This document shows, piece by piece, positions 6,748 to 14,187 of a stretch of 23,308 bases of DNA. Below the pieces are notes generated by a model. It was not told where the DNA came from. It was given only the letters and a program-made list of their open reading frames with translations, and searched no databases. The translations under genes were made by a program, and so were the position numbers. Origin of the DNA: a virus; IMG/VR virus record IMGVR_UViG_3300040801_002086, positions 1 through 23,308 of that record. One strand, 5' to 3'. How positions within the stretch are numbered: position 1 is the first letter of the stretch; each line of letters opens with the position of its first letter.

Positions 6748-7520
6748 CGGATCCCCTGCATTTTCCAGCTGACCTGCATCATTCCATTATTGCGCTGATT
6801 TTCGACCTTTGCGTCTCCCTGCATCCAGCCGAAGACGACCTCGTCGGGTCGGCCCGTCGGGCGCCTTGCCCAAAAGAACGGAGTCACGGCCGCGGCATCG
6901 AGGAACGGGTCCAGCTCGTCATAGAAGTGGTCCGCGGTGAGATTCTGCAGAGAGACGGACGTCTCGAAAGTTTCGGAGCGCAGGACGCGCCCGAGGTATT
7001 GGCCGGACTCCGAGATCCCGGAGGAGACCTCCCGCGCGCGGCCGAGCTGGATCGGCGTGTGCCCGACGTGGATCCGGCGCTCGAGGGTCAGGACGGCGCC
7101 CAGGTACAGGACGCCGATCGAGGCGGCCACGGAGCCCGCGCCGAGCACGAGCCGAAAATATGGCGCGTCCGCCTCCTCGAATACATGGAAGATCGGCGCG
7201 TTGTCGCTCGGCGTCGCCTGGGCGATCGTCGTCCAGGTCGCGTCGTCAGGACTCGATTGCAGTGTGTATTGAACCCCGGTCAGATTGTGCCGGGCGATTC
7301 CCAGGTAGGTGACGGCGGTCGAAGCGTCCGGCGTTATGCTGATCGTCTTCCCGGTGGCGTCGTTGCCTTTCCATGGGAGATAGGTCGCCGGATTGGCGAG
7401 GTTGGAGACCGGAAAGCCCAAGGCCTCGCCGGTGGCGGCCAGCGTACAGTCCGGCACGATGTTGGCCCAGCCGATGCGCGGATTATTCGGCAGCGCGTCG
7501 CCGCTCGGAAGTATGATCAT
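6744..7520 (-). CDS. Distal-tail-like minor tail protein
   Basis: A 258-residue protein between the tape measure and the hub, the usual position of the distal tail protein. The N-terminal half looks beta-sandwich-like, with features of discoidin or carbohydrate-binding folds (GNDATGKTISI, then VQYTLQSSPDDATWTTIAQ, then YFRLVLGAG). The C-terminal half (RIHVGHTPIQLGRAREVSSG onward, ending MMQVSWKMQGI) resembles siphophage minor tail proteins that join tube to tip. Start and stop both overlap neighbours as ATGA. Assignment rests on position and general fold character; I see no catalytic motif. Confidence 0.65.
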   Translation of the reverse strand: MIILPSGDALPNNPRIGWANIVPDCTLAATGEALGFPVSNLANPATYLPWKGNDATGKTISITPDASTAVTYLGIARHNLTGVQYTLQSSPDDATWTTIAQATPSDNAPIFHVFEEADAPYFRLVLGAGSVAASIGVLYLGAVLTLERRIHVGHTPIQLGRAREVSSGISESGQYLGRVLRSETFETSVSLQNLTADHFYDELDPFLDAAAVTPFFWARRPTGRPDEVVFGWMQGDAKVENQRNNGMMQVSWKMQGIR

Positions 7521-9532
7521 GGTCCGAACACCACCCGACCGCCGTCGCCGACAAACTCCTCGAGGAGCTCCGCGACCTGGCGACCGGACACGAGCGAGTC
7601 CGGGCTAATGCCCTGGATGAAAATAGACCGGCTCGGACCCGCGTCGCCTGGCGTGCCGGAAGAGACCGGCGTCGTCGCTGGCGCCGGAGTCCCGCCCGCC
7701 AGGGACGGCGCGACGCCCCCGGTCCCGCCGAAACTTGCCGACTTGATCGCATTCACCTGGGCGAATGCCGACACCGCATGAGCGGCGGCCATGGCGAGGT
7801 TTATCGGATAGGGATATTTGCTCATGGTGAGCGCGATCCCTTCATATGCAGAGAGGATCGCATTCGCGATACCGGCGGCTTTGTTGAGCTCGAACATCTT
7901 CCGCGAATGTTGCGCGACTCCCGCGGTAATGTTGGCGAGCTCGGAGGAGATCGTCTTCGCCTGGTCCTTGTAGCTCATGGCCGTGAACCGCTCCAGGGCG
8001 CTAAGGCCTGCGCGTCGGATCTTCGCGAGCTGGTCCATATGCGCTTGCTCGAGCTCCTCGCGCAGAACGTTTGCCTCCTGCTCTTGGATCAGCTCGGCGT
8101 CGATCGCGGCCTGGAGGCTCTCGAGCCGCTTCTCGTGAGCCACGACCGCCAGCTCCTCGTCGCTCATTAGGTACTCTTGCAGCGAGAGCAGGCGATTTGC
8201 CAGGCTCTCGCGGTATGCCTCCTCCTCTTTCGCCAGGCGCGCGGCCTCCTTCTCGGCCTTTTCGCTTTCCGCGTCGCTGTCTCCGCCTCCCAGGGCGCCG
8301 GAAAAGACGTCCCCGGATTCGCGCCCGGCGACTGTGGCCTCGGCCGCGTCGCGCGCCCGCGCCTGCACGGCCTCGAGGAACTCTTCCGCCTTGGAGCTCG
8401 GAAGCTCCATCATGGCGAGCTCGTGCAGCTCCGAGCGCACCTGGCCGACCTCGTTTCGCGCATCCTCGCCCATTTGGCGGAGGCCCTGCATAAATGCCGA
8501 GTTTGTAAACGGGTCGATCGTTGCGATATCGACGCCCGGTAGCTTGTTGAGCCCGGTAATGATGAGATTGTTCGCGGCGATCACGGAGTCGGCGACCCGG
8601 GTAAAGGCCTCGATGATCACCTGGCCGACCGATACCATGGCCGCCTTAAATCCTACGCCGACCAGCTCCACCCCCTTGAAGGCCACCCGGAGCCCCTGCA
8701 GCACGTCGGCAAACTTCGCCATGGCCCGGATCCCGACCTCGGCCGCCTTCGAGGCTTGCCCCCCAAAGCCCTGATTAGCTTTCGCCAGGTTGTTGAACCG
8801 ATCGGCGACCTCTTTCAGGATCGGCGCGAGCGCGACCGCGAACTGATTTCGGACGCCCTCCATAACCCGACCGATCCGTGCCATGGCATCATTCGCCGCC
8901 TCGATCTGCGCAGCGTCTACTTCCGAGATCGAGAGCCCAAACTCGTCTACCTCCTGGCGGGCCGTGCGGATCGCGTCGCCGCCCTGGCGCATGAAGTCGA
9001 CTAGCTGCTTATTCTCGATGCCCAGCTGCAAAAGCATATCTGCGGTTTCCGCAGACGATAGACCCAAGGCGCGCACCTGGTCAGAGATCGCCGCGAGTCT
9101 CGCGTCGGCATCCATCTGCATTAGCGCATTCGCGGAAAGCCCGAGGCCGTCGAGCATTTCCTTCGCTGGCCCGCCGCGGCGCGCGGCTTCTCCGAGGCGG
9201 ACATTCAGCTTTTGAACGTCGGCCGCCACGTTTTCGATCCCGGCGTCGCCCGCCGCAATCTGGAGGCCGCGCAGGCCGTCGATCGTGGCGCCGATCGAGC
9301 GCGCCATTTTCGCCTGCGAGTCGACGAACTCGAGCCCGTCCTTTGTGAGCTTCGTTGCGAACGCAGCACCCGCGGCCGTCGCGGCGGCGCCGAGCAGCGC
9401 GAGCTTTTTCCCGACCTGGACCGACTTCGCGGCGATCCGATCCATGGACGCGATCGCCTGCTGGCTCCCGGCAGATAGCTGGCTTACGTCCGCGCCGATG
9501 CGGACTAGGAGTGAGGCGATCGGTTTACTCAT
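7517..9532 (-). CDS. Tail tape measure protein
   Basis: A 671-residue protein that sets tail length and is ejected with the DNA. The N-terminus (VRIGADVSQLSAGSQQAI) and the following Ala-rich helical stretch with a hydrophobic segment (LALLGAAATAAGAAFATKL) are typical of lambda gpH-like tape measures. Further on are long coiled-coil regions (about 420-520, rich in Glu, Lys and Ala) and hydrophobic segments near 250-300 and 560-610. The C-terminus is Gly/Pro/Ser-rich before a final helix. At about 1.5 angstrom per residue it predicts a tail of roughly 100 nm. It follows the chaperone frames with an ATGA overlap. Confidence 0.9.
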   Translation of the reverse strand: MSKPIASLLVRIGADVSQLSAGSQQAIASMDRIAAKSVQVGKKLALLGAAATAAGAAFATKLTKDGLEFVDSQAKMARSIGATIDGLRGLQIAAGDAGIENVAADVQKLNVRLGEAARRGGPAKEMLDGLGLSANALMQMDADARLAAISDQVRALGLSSAETADMLLQLGIENKQLVDFMRQGGDAIRTARQEVDEFGLSISEVDAAQIEAANDAMARIGRVMEGVRNQFAVALAPILKEVADRFNNLAKANQGFGGQASKAAEVGIRAMAKFADVLQGLRVAFKGVELVGVGFKAAMVSVGQVIIEAFTRVADSVIAANNLIITGLNKLPGVDIATIDPFTNSAFMQGLRQMGEDARNEVGQVRSELHELAMMELPSSKAEEFLEAVQARARDAAEATVAGRESGDVFSGALGGGDSDAESEKAEKEAARLAKEEEAYRESLANRLLSLQEYLMSDEELAVVAHEKRLESLQAAIDAELIQEQEANVLREELEQAHMDQLAKIRRAGLSALERFTAMSYKDQAKTISSELANITAGVAQHSRKMFELNKAAGIANAILSAYEGIALTMSKYPYPINLAMAAAHAVSAFAQVNAIKSASFGGTGGVAPSLAGGTPAPATTPVSSGTPGDAGPSRSIFIQGISPDSLVSGRQVAELLEEFVGDGGRVVFGP

Positions 9533-9726
9533 TGAATCAGCTCGTATAGCTCCGCGTAGTCGGTTTCTTTCTTCGCATCGCGTGGCGTCTTCGCGTCATA
9601 GATCCAGAACCATTCTTCGAGATCCATTTCCCAAAAATCGCCAGGCGGAATCCCCCAAACGCCGACCGCCAGCTGGTAAGAGGTCCGAATGAGCTCCTCC
9701 CAGCTGCCGCCGCCCTCGGCGCTCAC
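9529..9726 (-). CDS. Tail assembly chaperone, downstream (T-like) frame
   Basis: A 65-residue frame beginning at GTG 9726, which overlaps the upstream chaperone stop (GTGA). The conserved part reads ELIRTSYQLAVGVWGIPPGD followed by FWEMDLEEWFWI, matching the short second chaperone found between tail tube and tape measure genes in many siphophages and gene transfer agents. It lies in the -1 frame relative to the first chaperone. It may be made as a -1 frameshift fusion at CCCAAAA (9729-9735), giving about 173 residues, or separately from GTG. Either way it would recruit tape measure and tube subunits during tail assembly. An in-frame ATG at 9852 is rejected because the added residues are a shadow of the first chaperone. 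Confidence 0.78.
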   Translation of the reverse strand: MSAEGGGSWEELIRTSYQLAVGVWGIPPGDFWEMDLEEWFWIYDAKTPRDAKKETDYAELYELIQ

Positions 9727-10049
9727 GCTTTTGGGGCGGACTCCTCCGGGCCGGACACGATCGCGAGAATGTAGTCGCCGACCGTGCCGATATAGTTCGT
9801 GACGCCCGCATCGACCACGGCCTCGCCGATCTCCTCCGTGGAGAGCTTGCACCCGGCCAGGCGGACCCCGATCGCCAGGATCCCGACGACGTCGTCGATC
9901 CCCATAGGGACGGCGCCCCCGCTCCGATGAGCGGCGAGCGCCAGCTTCAAAGGGTCCCCGACCTTTTGCGCGATCTCCCGGGCGGCCCGGTAGCTTGCTG
10001 GCATGGCATAGGCCTGGCCGTCGAGCACGACCTCGACCGTCCGCGCCAT
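9723..10049 (-). CDS. Tail assembly chaperone, upstream (G-like) frame
   Basis: A 108-residue protein, helical after a short beta start (TVEVVLDGQAYAMPASYRAA), with GVRLAGCKLSTEEIGEAVVD in the middle. It resembles gene-transfer-agent and siphophage tail assembly chaperones that hold the tape measure before the tube polymerises. It starts as TAATG with the tail tube stop and ends at TGA 9723-9725, one sense codon after the slippery heptamer CCCAAAA. GGAGGAG lies 5 nt upstream of the heptamer and could pause the ribosome or act as a ribosome site for the next frame. Position, size and the overlapping second frame support the call. Confidence 0.82.
   Translation of the reverse strand: MARTVEVVLDGQAYAMPASYRAAREIAQKVGDPLKLALAAHRSGGAVPMGIDDVVGILAIGVRLAGCKLSTEEIGEAVVDAGVTNYIGTVGDYILAIVSGPEESAPKA
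9729..9735 (-). promoter_or_regulatory. Candidate -1 ribosomal frameshift site CCCAAAA
   Basis: In the chaperone frame the codons are GCC CCA AAA GCG TGA, so C-CCA-AAA is a proper X-XXY-YYZ heptamer. Slippage by -1 gives CCC AAA AGC GTG AGC and enters the T-like chaperone frame. Tail chaperone genes of many tailed phages use such a slip. GGAGGAG ends 5 nt upstream, closer than the roughly 10-nt stimulator spacing of dnaX. A simple GTGA restart is the alternative. Confidence 0.6.
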
Positions 10050-10456
10050 TAGCTCGAGGCCTCCGGCGTGAAGACGAATTCGCCGCTCGACTGGATGCTG
10101 GCGGAGAACGTCACTGCGTCGTTATACGGCGCCCCGAGCTCGATTGAGCCGATAAAGAAATCGCCGACGAAGTCGCCGAGCCCTTCGAAAGAGAGCGTAT
10201 ATTCCGAGATCAGGCCCGAGCCACCGGCGGCGGCCAGCTCGATGAGCGCGGTATCCTTCGTTACGCCGTCGACGCTCATATCTATGGAACGCTCGGCCGG
10301 GTCCGTCGCGAGAAACGTCCGGAAACCGAGATCGTCGTCGCTGGTAATGTCGATCGGCTCATTATTGAGCGTGATCGTCTTGGTGCGCATTCCGGTAACG
10401 GGAGTTCCCGCGCCCGTCGGCGTAAAAGTGACCCTGCGGCCTACTAATGCTGGCAT
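10049..10456 (-). CDS. Major tail tube protein
   Basis: A 135-residue beta-rich protein with the pattern of TP901-1/phage-tail-2 type tube proteins: TKTITLNNEPIDITSDDD followed by LGFRTFLA near the N-terminus, and NDAVTFSASIQSSGEFVF near the C-terminus. It polymerises into the tube around the tape measure. It sits between the DUF3168 gene and the chaperones, the usual place. A strong ribosome site, GGAG 8 nt before the ATG, follows a 44-nt gap, one of the few true spacers in the operon, fitting a protein needed in many copies. The first 130 residues of the protein at 2996-4492 are a paralogue of it. Confidence 0.9.
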   Translation of the reverse strand: MPALVGRRVTFTPTGAGTPVTGMRTKTITLNNEPIDITSDDDLGFRTFLATDPAERSIDMSVDGVTKDTALIELAAAGGSGLISEYTLSFEGLGDFVGDFFIGSIELGAPYNDAVTFSASIQSSGEFVFTPEASS

Positions 10457-10500
10457 TTCTCAATCTCCTAGAAAGTGCCCAGGTCGGGCGGTTGCCGGAA

Positions 10501-10905
10501 CTATGCCGGGCGCTCGAGCAGGATCCTAAACCGCTGGACGCCGTGAAACGTCACGCTGTCGGATTCCTCGAGAACCTCGGAGTATTCGAACTCGACCGTA
10601 CAGGTCGAGAAGCCCGCGACCGCCAGCTCGTGACGGTGCAACAGGTCATAGATATCTGACTGGAGCGCCTTCGCCGCCGCGCGGCCGCCGTAGCGAGTCC
10701 AGCTGTGGATTGTGACGGTGGCCTCGGCGCCGACGCTGTCGTCAGTGTCCCAGGCGATCGAGGTATCGTCGCCTATCACCACGAAAGGCCAGGCCGCCGA
10801 GATCCGGCCGTCTTTCTGCGGCACGTTGTCATATATATCCGGCAGCTCGGACGATTCGCCGAGGCGGGCATATATCGCTTTCTGAATCTCTAGCTCGTGG
10901 CTCAT
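10501..10905 (-). CDS. Tail completion / terminator protein (DUF3168)
   Basis: A 134-residue protein with DUF3168 features: MSHELEIQKAIYARLGES at the N-terminus, WPFVVIGDD, then ATVTIHSWTRYGGRAAAKAL and a C-terminal strand FHGVQRFRILLE. Proteins of this group end the growing tail tube and form the joint with the head. Genes on both sides (gp10-like and tail tube) fit. The start overlaps the previous stop as ATGA. Confidence 0.88.
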   Translation of the reverse strand: MSHELEIQKAIYARLGESSELPDIYDNVPQKDGRISAAWPFVVIGDDTSIAWDTDDSVGAEATVTIHSWTRYGGRAAAKALQSDIYDLLHRHELAVAGFSTCTVEFEYSEVLEESDSVTFHGVQRFRILLERPA

Positions 10906-11369
10906 TTCGCCGCCTTTTTCGCGCGCTTCTCCATTTCCTTCTCGAGCTGGACCCCGAGCCGCTCACGGTAGAGCGCGGGCACCTCCGGCCGCATGGCCTC
11001 GACCGTCGGCACAATGAAAGGCTTCCCCGGGACGAACTTCCCGCTCTTGCTGTGAACGTAGCCGAACTCGACCAAGTGCGCGTGATACCCGCGCCCCGAC
11101 TTGCTGCCGCTGCGATCAGCAACGACCCTGGCCTCGACCATGCGCCGAGTGCCCCTGGACCGCTTCGCCTTGATCGACTTCTTGAGCCGCCCGGACCGCA
11201 CCGGCGCCGCGGCCTTCACCCGGCCTTGCGCCTCGCGCGCAATGTCCAGGGTCGTGCGGCGGAGTATGTTCGTCGCCTCTCGCGGCAGCACGTCTCGGAA
11301 CGTCTTCCGGAGATCCTCGAGCCCCTCGACCTCGGCGCTCGGCGCCTTGCGGCCAGTAAACCGGCGCAT
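10902..11369 (-). CDS. HK97 gp10-like head-tail joining protein
   Basis: A 155-residue basic protein. The pattern LEDLRKTFRDVLPREATNIL, then AAAPVRSGRLKKSIKAK, then YHAHLVEFGYVHSKSGKFVP and KPFIVPTVEAM is typical of the HK97 gp10 family (neck or tail completion proteins). The ATG at 11369 shares one base with the head-closure stop (TAATG); the longer upstream frame is rejected as a shadow of that gene. It ends in a Lys-rich helix. Its exact joint position is taken from the family. Confidence 0.88.
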   Translation of the reverse strand: MRRFTGRKAPSAEVEGLEDLRKTFRDVLPREATNILRRTTLDIAREAQGRVKAAAPVRSGRLKKSIKAKRSRGTRRMVEARVVADRSGSKSGRGYHAHLVEFGYVHSKSGKFVPGKPFIVPTVEAMRPEVPALYRERLGVQLEKEMEKRAKKAAK

Positions 11370-11725
11370 TAGGCCCCGTCCGTCACGCCGGAGCGCACGC
11401 GCAGGCGGTACTCGCGGCGCGCCGTGCGGTCGGTCTCGATCGACAAGATATCGTGCGGCTCTCCCTCCCATACGATGCGCATATCCGGGCGCAACCCTGG
11501 GAACCAGCGCAGTTGTATGCGGGCCGAGGCCTCCGCCAGCTTGGTGCCCGCCGCCGCCATTTCGCGCCCTGGTCCGGTCAGGACCTCCGCCGGGACGCCG
11601 GTCATAGTGACCCCGCCGAGCACCGCAGGCCGCCAGGTATGCTCGAGCGCGCCCGTCTCATCGTCTCGAACCTCGACCCGCTCCTCGACGTCGACGCGGT
11701 GGCGCAGGCGGTTGGATAGATTCAT
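11369..11725 (-). CDS. Head-closure / head-tail adaptor protein
   Basis: A 118-residue protein with features of SPP1 gp16-type head-closure proteins: LSNRLRHRVDVEERVEV at the N-terminus (compare the usual L-R-H-R-I/V start), a beta-rich middle and a C-terminal IVWEGEPHDILSIETDRTAR followed by REYRLRVR. It plugs the connector once DNA is in. In most phages of this type the gp6-like connector gene directly precedes it; here four glycan genes (11722-14187) separate the two. The ATG overlaps the stop of the last cassette gene. Confidence 0.85.
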   Translation of the reverse strand: MNLSNRLRHRVDVEERVEVRDDETGALEHTWRPAVLGGVTMTGVPAEVLTGPGREMAAAGTKLAEASARIQLRWFPGLRPDMRIVWEGEPHDILSIETDRTARREYRLRVRSGVTDGA

Positions 11726-12360
11726 CCCGGGACCTCGTTTATTTCGTCGGGTTCCGCGAGCCAGGCGAGCGCCTCTTCCGGAGTCACCCGCGGAAAACAG
11801 TTAACCAGGCTCCGCGGCGAGCCGTTGATCACTTCAATGCCGCGCAGCTGCGGCAGTGCCGAGGCGAACAGCTCCGGCAAGTGCGCCAGCGACCAGCGCG
11901 GCCGCCCTGGCGCGTATGCGTAGCCGCGCGCCGTAGCGTCGACCCCGAAAAGCGCGATCTTCTCCGGCCGCTGGTGATAGGCGAGGCCGAGCGCGCCGTA
12001 TGCGCTGTTTCCCGTGCTGATCGCGGCCGGATCCTCCGACAAGCCCAGGCGCGAGCCGCGCACCCCGTTGCCGGTCACGCGGCGCAGATATGTGACGTGC
12101 GAGAGCCGCGTCACCCGGTGCGCCGGGCTCTTCGCGCTCGGCGTCCCGTAGTCTTCCGGGACCGCCATAAAGTACCGCACGCCGGGCCGCGGGCGATTCA
12201 CCAGGCCGCGAACGTAGCGGCTCGGATCCAGGCTAAAAAACCAGTCCGCCGCGTCGCACCATTCAATCGCGCCATTTACTGCGATCACCAGCACCCCAGG
12301 CATCCGCGGGATCTGCACGCGCCGCAGGCTCGGCCCGTTGGCAACGATCGCCACCTTCAT
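11722..12360 (-). CDS. DUF115/GT42-like putative glycosyltransferase (second copy)
   Basis: A 212-residue protein. ATG 12360 overlaps the previous stop (ATGA) and gives MKVAIVANGPSLRRVQIP; a longer frame from 12612 adds an Arg/Pro-rich shadow. Shared with the first copy (13600-14187) are an N-terminal A-x-G-P-S-L nucleotide-sugar loop, a central G-N-S-x-x-G-A motif (TGNSAYGALGLAY, residues 117-129), a strand ending in GVD or GYD (IALFGVDATARG) and a C-terminal N-x-S-P/NGSPRS. These match DUF115 and GT42 sialyltransferase-like enzymes, which transfer a sugar from CMP- or similar donors. The donor and acceptor are not readable. Some phage homologues carry the vague label norphogenetic protein. 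Confidence 0.65.
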   Translation of the reverse strand: MKVAIVANGPSLRRVQIPRMPGVLVIAVNGAIEWCDAADWFFSLDPSRYVRGLVNRPRPGVRYFMAVPEDYGTPSAKSPAHRVTRLSHVTYLRRVTGNGVRGSRLGLSEDPAAISTGNSAYGALGLAYHQRPEKIALFGVDATARGYAYAPGRPRWSLAHLPELFASALPQLRGIEVINGSPRSLVNCFPRVTPEEALAWLAEPDEINEVPG

Positions 12361-12974
12361 ACGCGCCAGCCGACCTCGGCCGGGCGCGGGCGCCCGTGGA
12401 AGCAAACGACCCTCTCGTCGGCATTCCTGGTCGCCTGCACCTTGCGGCTCACGATGAGCCCGGGCGCGAGCGCCTGCCATAGCTCCGGAGGCTCGCGCAG
12501 CTGGCGCGCGATAAATCCGCCGTCCCCCCAGCATTGCCGCGTGCGGCACCGCGCCATATGCGCCTCCGGCGCGGCGGCGAACGTCTGATATATCCGGGAC
12601 CAATCTCCGCACCAGGCCATGACGCCGGAGGCCGGAAACTGCGGCTTAAAGAAATCCGCCAGCATTGTGAACCGATGCCGTCGCGCCATGAGCGGCGCGA
12701 GCGAGCCCGTGATCACGGTATCGAGGTCCAGATATAGGACCGGCCCCTCGAAGAGACCCGGCCGGAAGAGCTCTATCTTCGACCACCAACCCGGCCAGGC
12801 GTGCTCGAGCGGGATCGTCCTGCATTCGAGCGCCTGGTCGCTCAGTGCCACGAAAGGCCAGCCGGAATATCTACGGACCCCAGCTGCCAGGCGCTCGACG
12901 TATTCGGGCCCGTAGGCGCCGCCGGAGCGCAGGACGCAAACGACCGTCGGCGTTAGATCGGCAGCATGAGCCAA
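12357..12974 (-). CDS. GT-A fold glycosyltransferase
   Basis: About 205 residues from TTG 12974; an ATG at 13019 would overlap the methyltransferase gene by 67 nt, so the start is uncertain. The conserved part begins LTPTVVCVLRSGGAYGPEYV. WWSKIELFRPGLFEGPVLYL followed by DLDTV contains the D-x-D metal/nucleotide-sugar motif, with further motifs GVMAWCGDW, WGDGGFIARQL and a C-terminal FHGRPRPAEVGW. This order is known from small GT-A enzymes in capsule and phage glycan loci. It is cytoplasmic with no membrane segment. Third in the cassette, its stop overlapping the next ATG. Donor specificity is unknown. Confidence 0.8.
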   Translation of the reverse strand: MAHAADLTPTVVCVLRSGGAYGPEYVERLAAGVRRYSGWPFVALSDQALECRTIPLEHAWPGWWSKIELFRPGLFEGPVLYLDLDTVITGSLAPLMARRHRFTMLADFFKPQFPASGVMAWCGDWSRIYQTFAAAPEAHMARCRTRQCWGDGGFIARQLREPPELWQALAPGLIVSRKVQATRNADERVVCFHGRPRPAEVGWRV

Positions 12975-13603
12975 TTTCGATCGTCCAGCACGGCCGCCAG
13001 CCCGTAACCGTCGACCCATATCTCGCGCCCCTCCGCTGGTCCCAGGACCTCGACGAATAGCGCAGGCTTACAGCGGTCGATTGTTTCCTTCGCGCCCGCC
13101 AGGACGGCCGCCTCGCCGCGCTCGACGTCAATCTTTATCGCGGCGCACTGCTCGAGGCCGAGCGAGTCGATCGTCACGCCCTCGACCTCGAGATCCTGGC
13201 TTTCTTTCCCGCCGCTAGGCCGGACCAGGCTCGCGCCCGACGTCAGGAACGGCACGCGCGGATTAAACTTGATCACCGTCGGCCCGGCAGTTGCATTCAC
13301 GCATTTCTGCTCGAGCTCGACCTCCACCCCGTTAAGTGCGAAGTTTTCAACGCAGCGCCGATAGTTCGCTGGCATTGGCTCGAACGCGAGCACCCGGCAG
13401 CCCAGCCGGGCCGCAATCATTGAGAAAATCCCCGTATAGCATCCGACGTCGACGACCGTCCCGCCTTCGCGGCAGTAGTCCGCCCAACGCTGCAGGGTCG
13501 CGGGCTCGAACTCCTGTCCGCGGCGCAACAGCTTGACTATGCTGTCCTGATCCTCGATCAGGTCGAAACTCATCCCGGCCACGGACCAGCGGAATACATT
13601 CAT
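12953..13603 (-). CDS. FkbM-family SAM-dependent methyltransferase
   Basis: A 216-residue enzyme. Motif I for S-adenosylmethionine binding is TVVDVGCYTGIFS (49-61), the acidic residue after the second strand is in AFEPMPANYRRC (73-84), and the FkbM signature is AIKIDVERGEAAVLAGA (155-171). FkbM enzymes usually O-methylate sugars of polyketides, glycolipids or surface glycans. It lies between the first DUF115/GT42-like gene (ATGA overlap) and the GT-A gene, which suggests that the sugar built by this cassette carries a methyl cap. The N-terminal 45 residues are a typical lead-in helix. Family call is secure; the substrate is inferred from context. Confidence 0.9.
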   Translation of the reverse strand: MNVFRWSVAGMSFDLIEDQDSIVKLLRRGQEFEPATLQRWADYCREGGTVVDVGCYTGIFSMIAARLGCRVLAFEPMPANYRRCVENFALNGVEVELEQKCVNATAGPTVIKFNPRVPFLTSGASLVRPSGGKESQDLEVEGVTIDSLGLEQCAAIKIDVERGEAAVLAGAKETIDRCKPALFVEVLGPAEGREIWVDGYGLAAVLDDRNWLMLPI

Positions 13604-14187
13604 GCAATGACGTCCTTAAGCTCGCCGAGCGGGAAGGCCTTTAGAGCTGTCCCTGGCGATAGGTTGATCACCGGCGCGGCGACGTGCGCCGCCACCCGGG
13701 CCATGCGCCCCTGCCACGAAGGCAGAGACTTGGCGTTTCCCAGCCCGGGCGGATGATCGCCATGATGGTGCACCCCGCCGCGCGTGTGGCTGTCATACCC
13801 GAGAAGATAGATCCGGGCCGCCCCGAAGTGCGCCGCGAGCAGGATCGCCCCGCCGCCGCTGTTTCCGACCCAGCCCCGCAGGCCGCGAACCCCGATCGCC
13901 GAGCCCGGCACCCGGCCGACGCCGTCTATGCCCGAGAGGCACGTCCACGGCTCGCCCTTGAACTCCCGCAATACCTGGGCGCGGTAGTGCTTCCACCAGG
14001 CCCGGTCCTGGGCGAAAAGTGCATCCGCGGTCGGCACCGTCGTGAACGTGGTATTCGTGACGATGATCCGGCGCCCGGCGCCCGCATCCCGCCAGGCCAG
14101 GACCCGCTCGACCTGGTCCTGGCTCAGGCTCGGCCCGCTGGCCAAGCAAAAGGCCGTGCACCCGGCCCAGCGTCCCGCCAGGCTCAC
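13600..14187 (-). CDS. DUF115/GT42-like putative glycosyltransferase (first copy)
   Basis: A 195-residue protein starting at GTG 14187, overlapping the connector stop (GTGA). It shares with the copy at 11722-12360 the loop L-A-S-G-P-S-L (15-21), W-V-G-N-S-G-G-G-A (106-114), a strand with IYLLGYDSHT (126-135) and a C-terminal N-L-S-P. A His-rich turn HHHGDHPPG (140-148) follows the GYD strand, where a catalytic or metal-binding His could sit. The fold resembles DUF115/MAF and GT42 sialyltransferase-like enzymes. It is the first gene of the glycan cassette. The two copies are diverged in the middle, so they probably act on different sugars or steps. Confidence 0.65.
   Translation of the reverse strand: MSLAGRWAGCTAFCLASGPSLSQDQVERVLAWRDAGAGRRIIVTNTTFTTVPTADALFAQDRAWWKHYRAQVLREFKGEPWTCLSGIDGVGRVPGSAIGVRGLRGWVGNSGGGAILLAAHFGAARIYLLGYDSHTRGGVHHHGDHPPGLGNAKSLPSWQGRMARVAAHVAAPVINLSPGTALKAFPLGELKDVIA

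Noticed and set aside
6927-7781. Plus-strand open frame of 284 codons
   Set aside because: It is opposite the distal-tail-like gene and the end of the tape measure, has no recognisable domain, and would break the coupled minus-strand genes.
11881-12588. Plus-strand open frame of 235 codons opposite the glycan cassette
   Set aside because: Composition is Arg/Ala/Pro-rich as expected of an antisense shadow, with no ribosome site or motif; the minus strand has two clear enzymes here.
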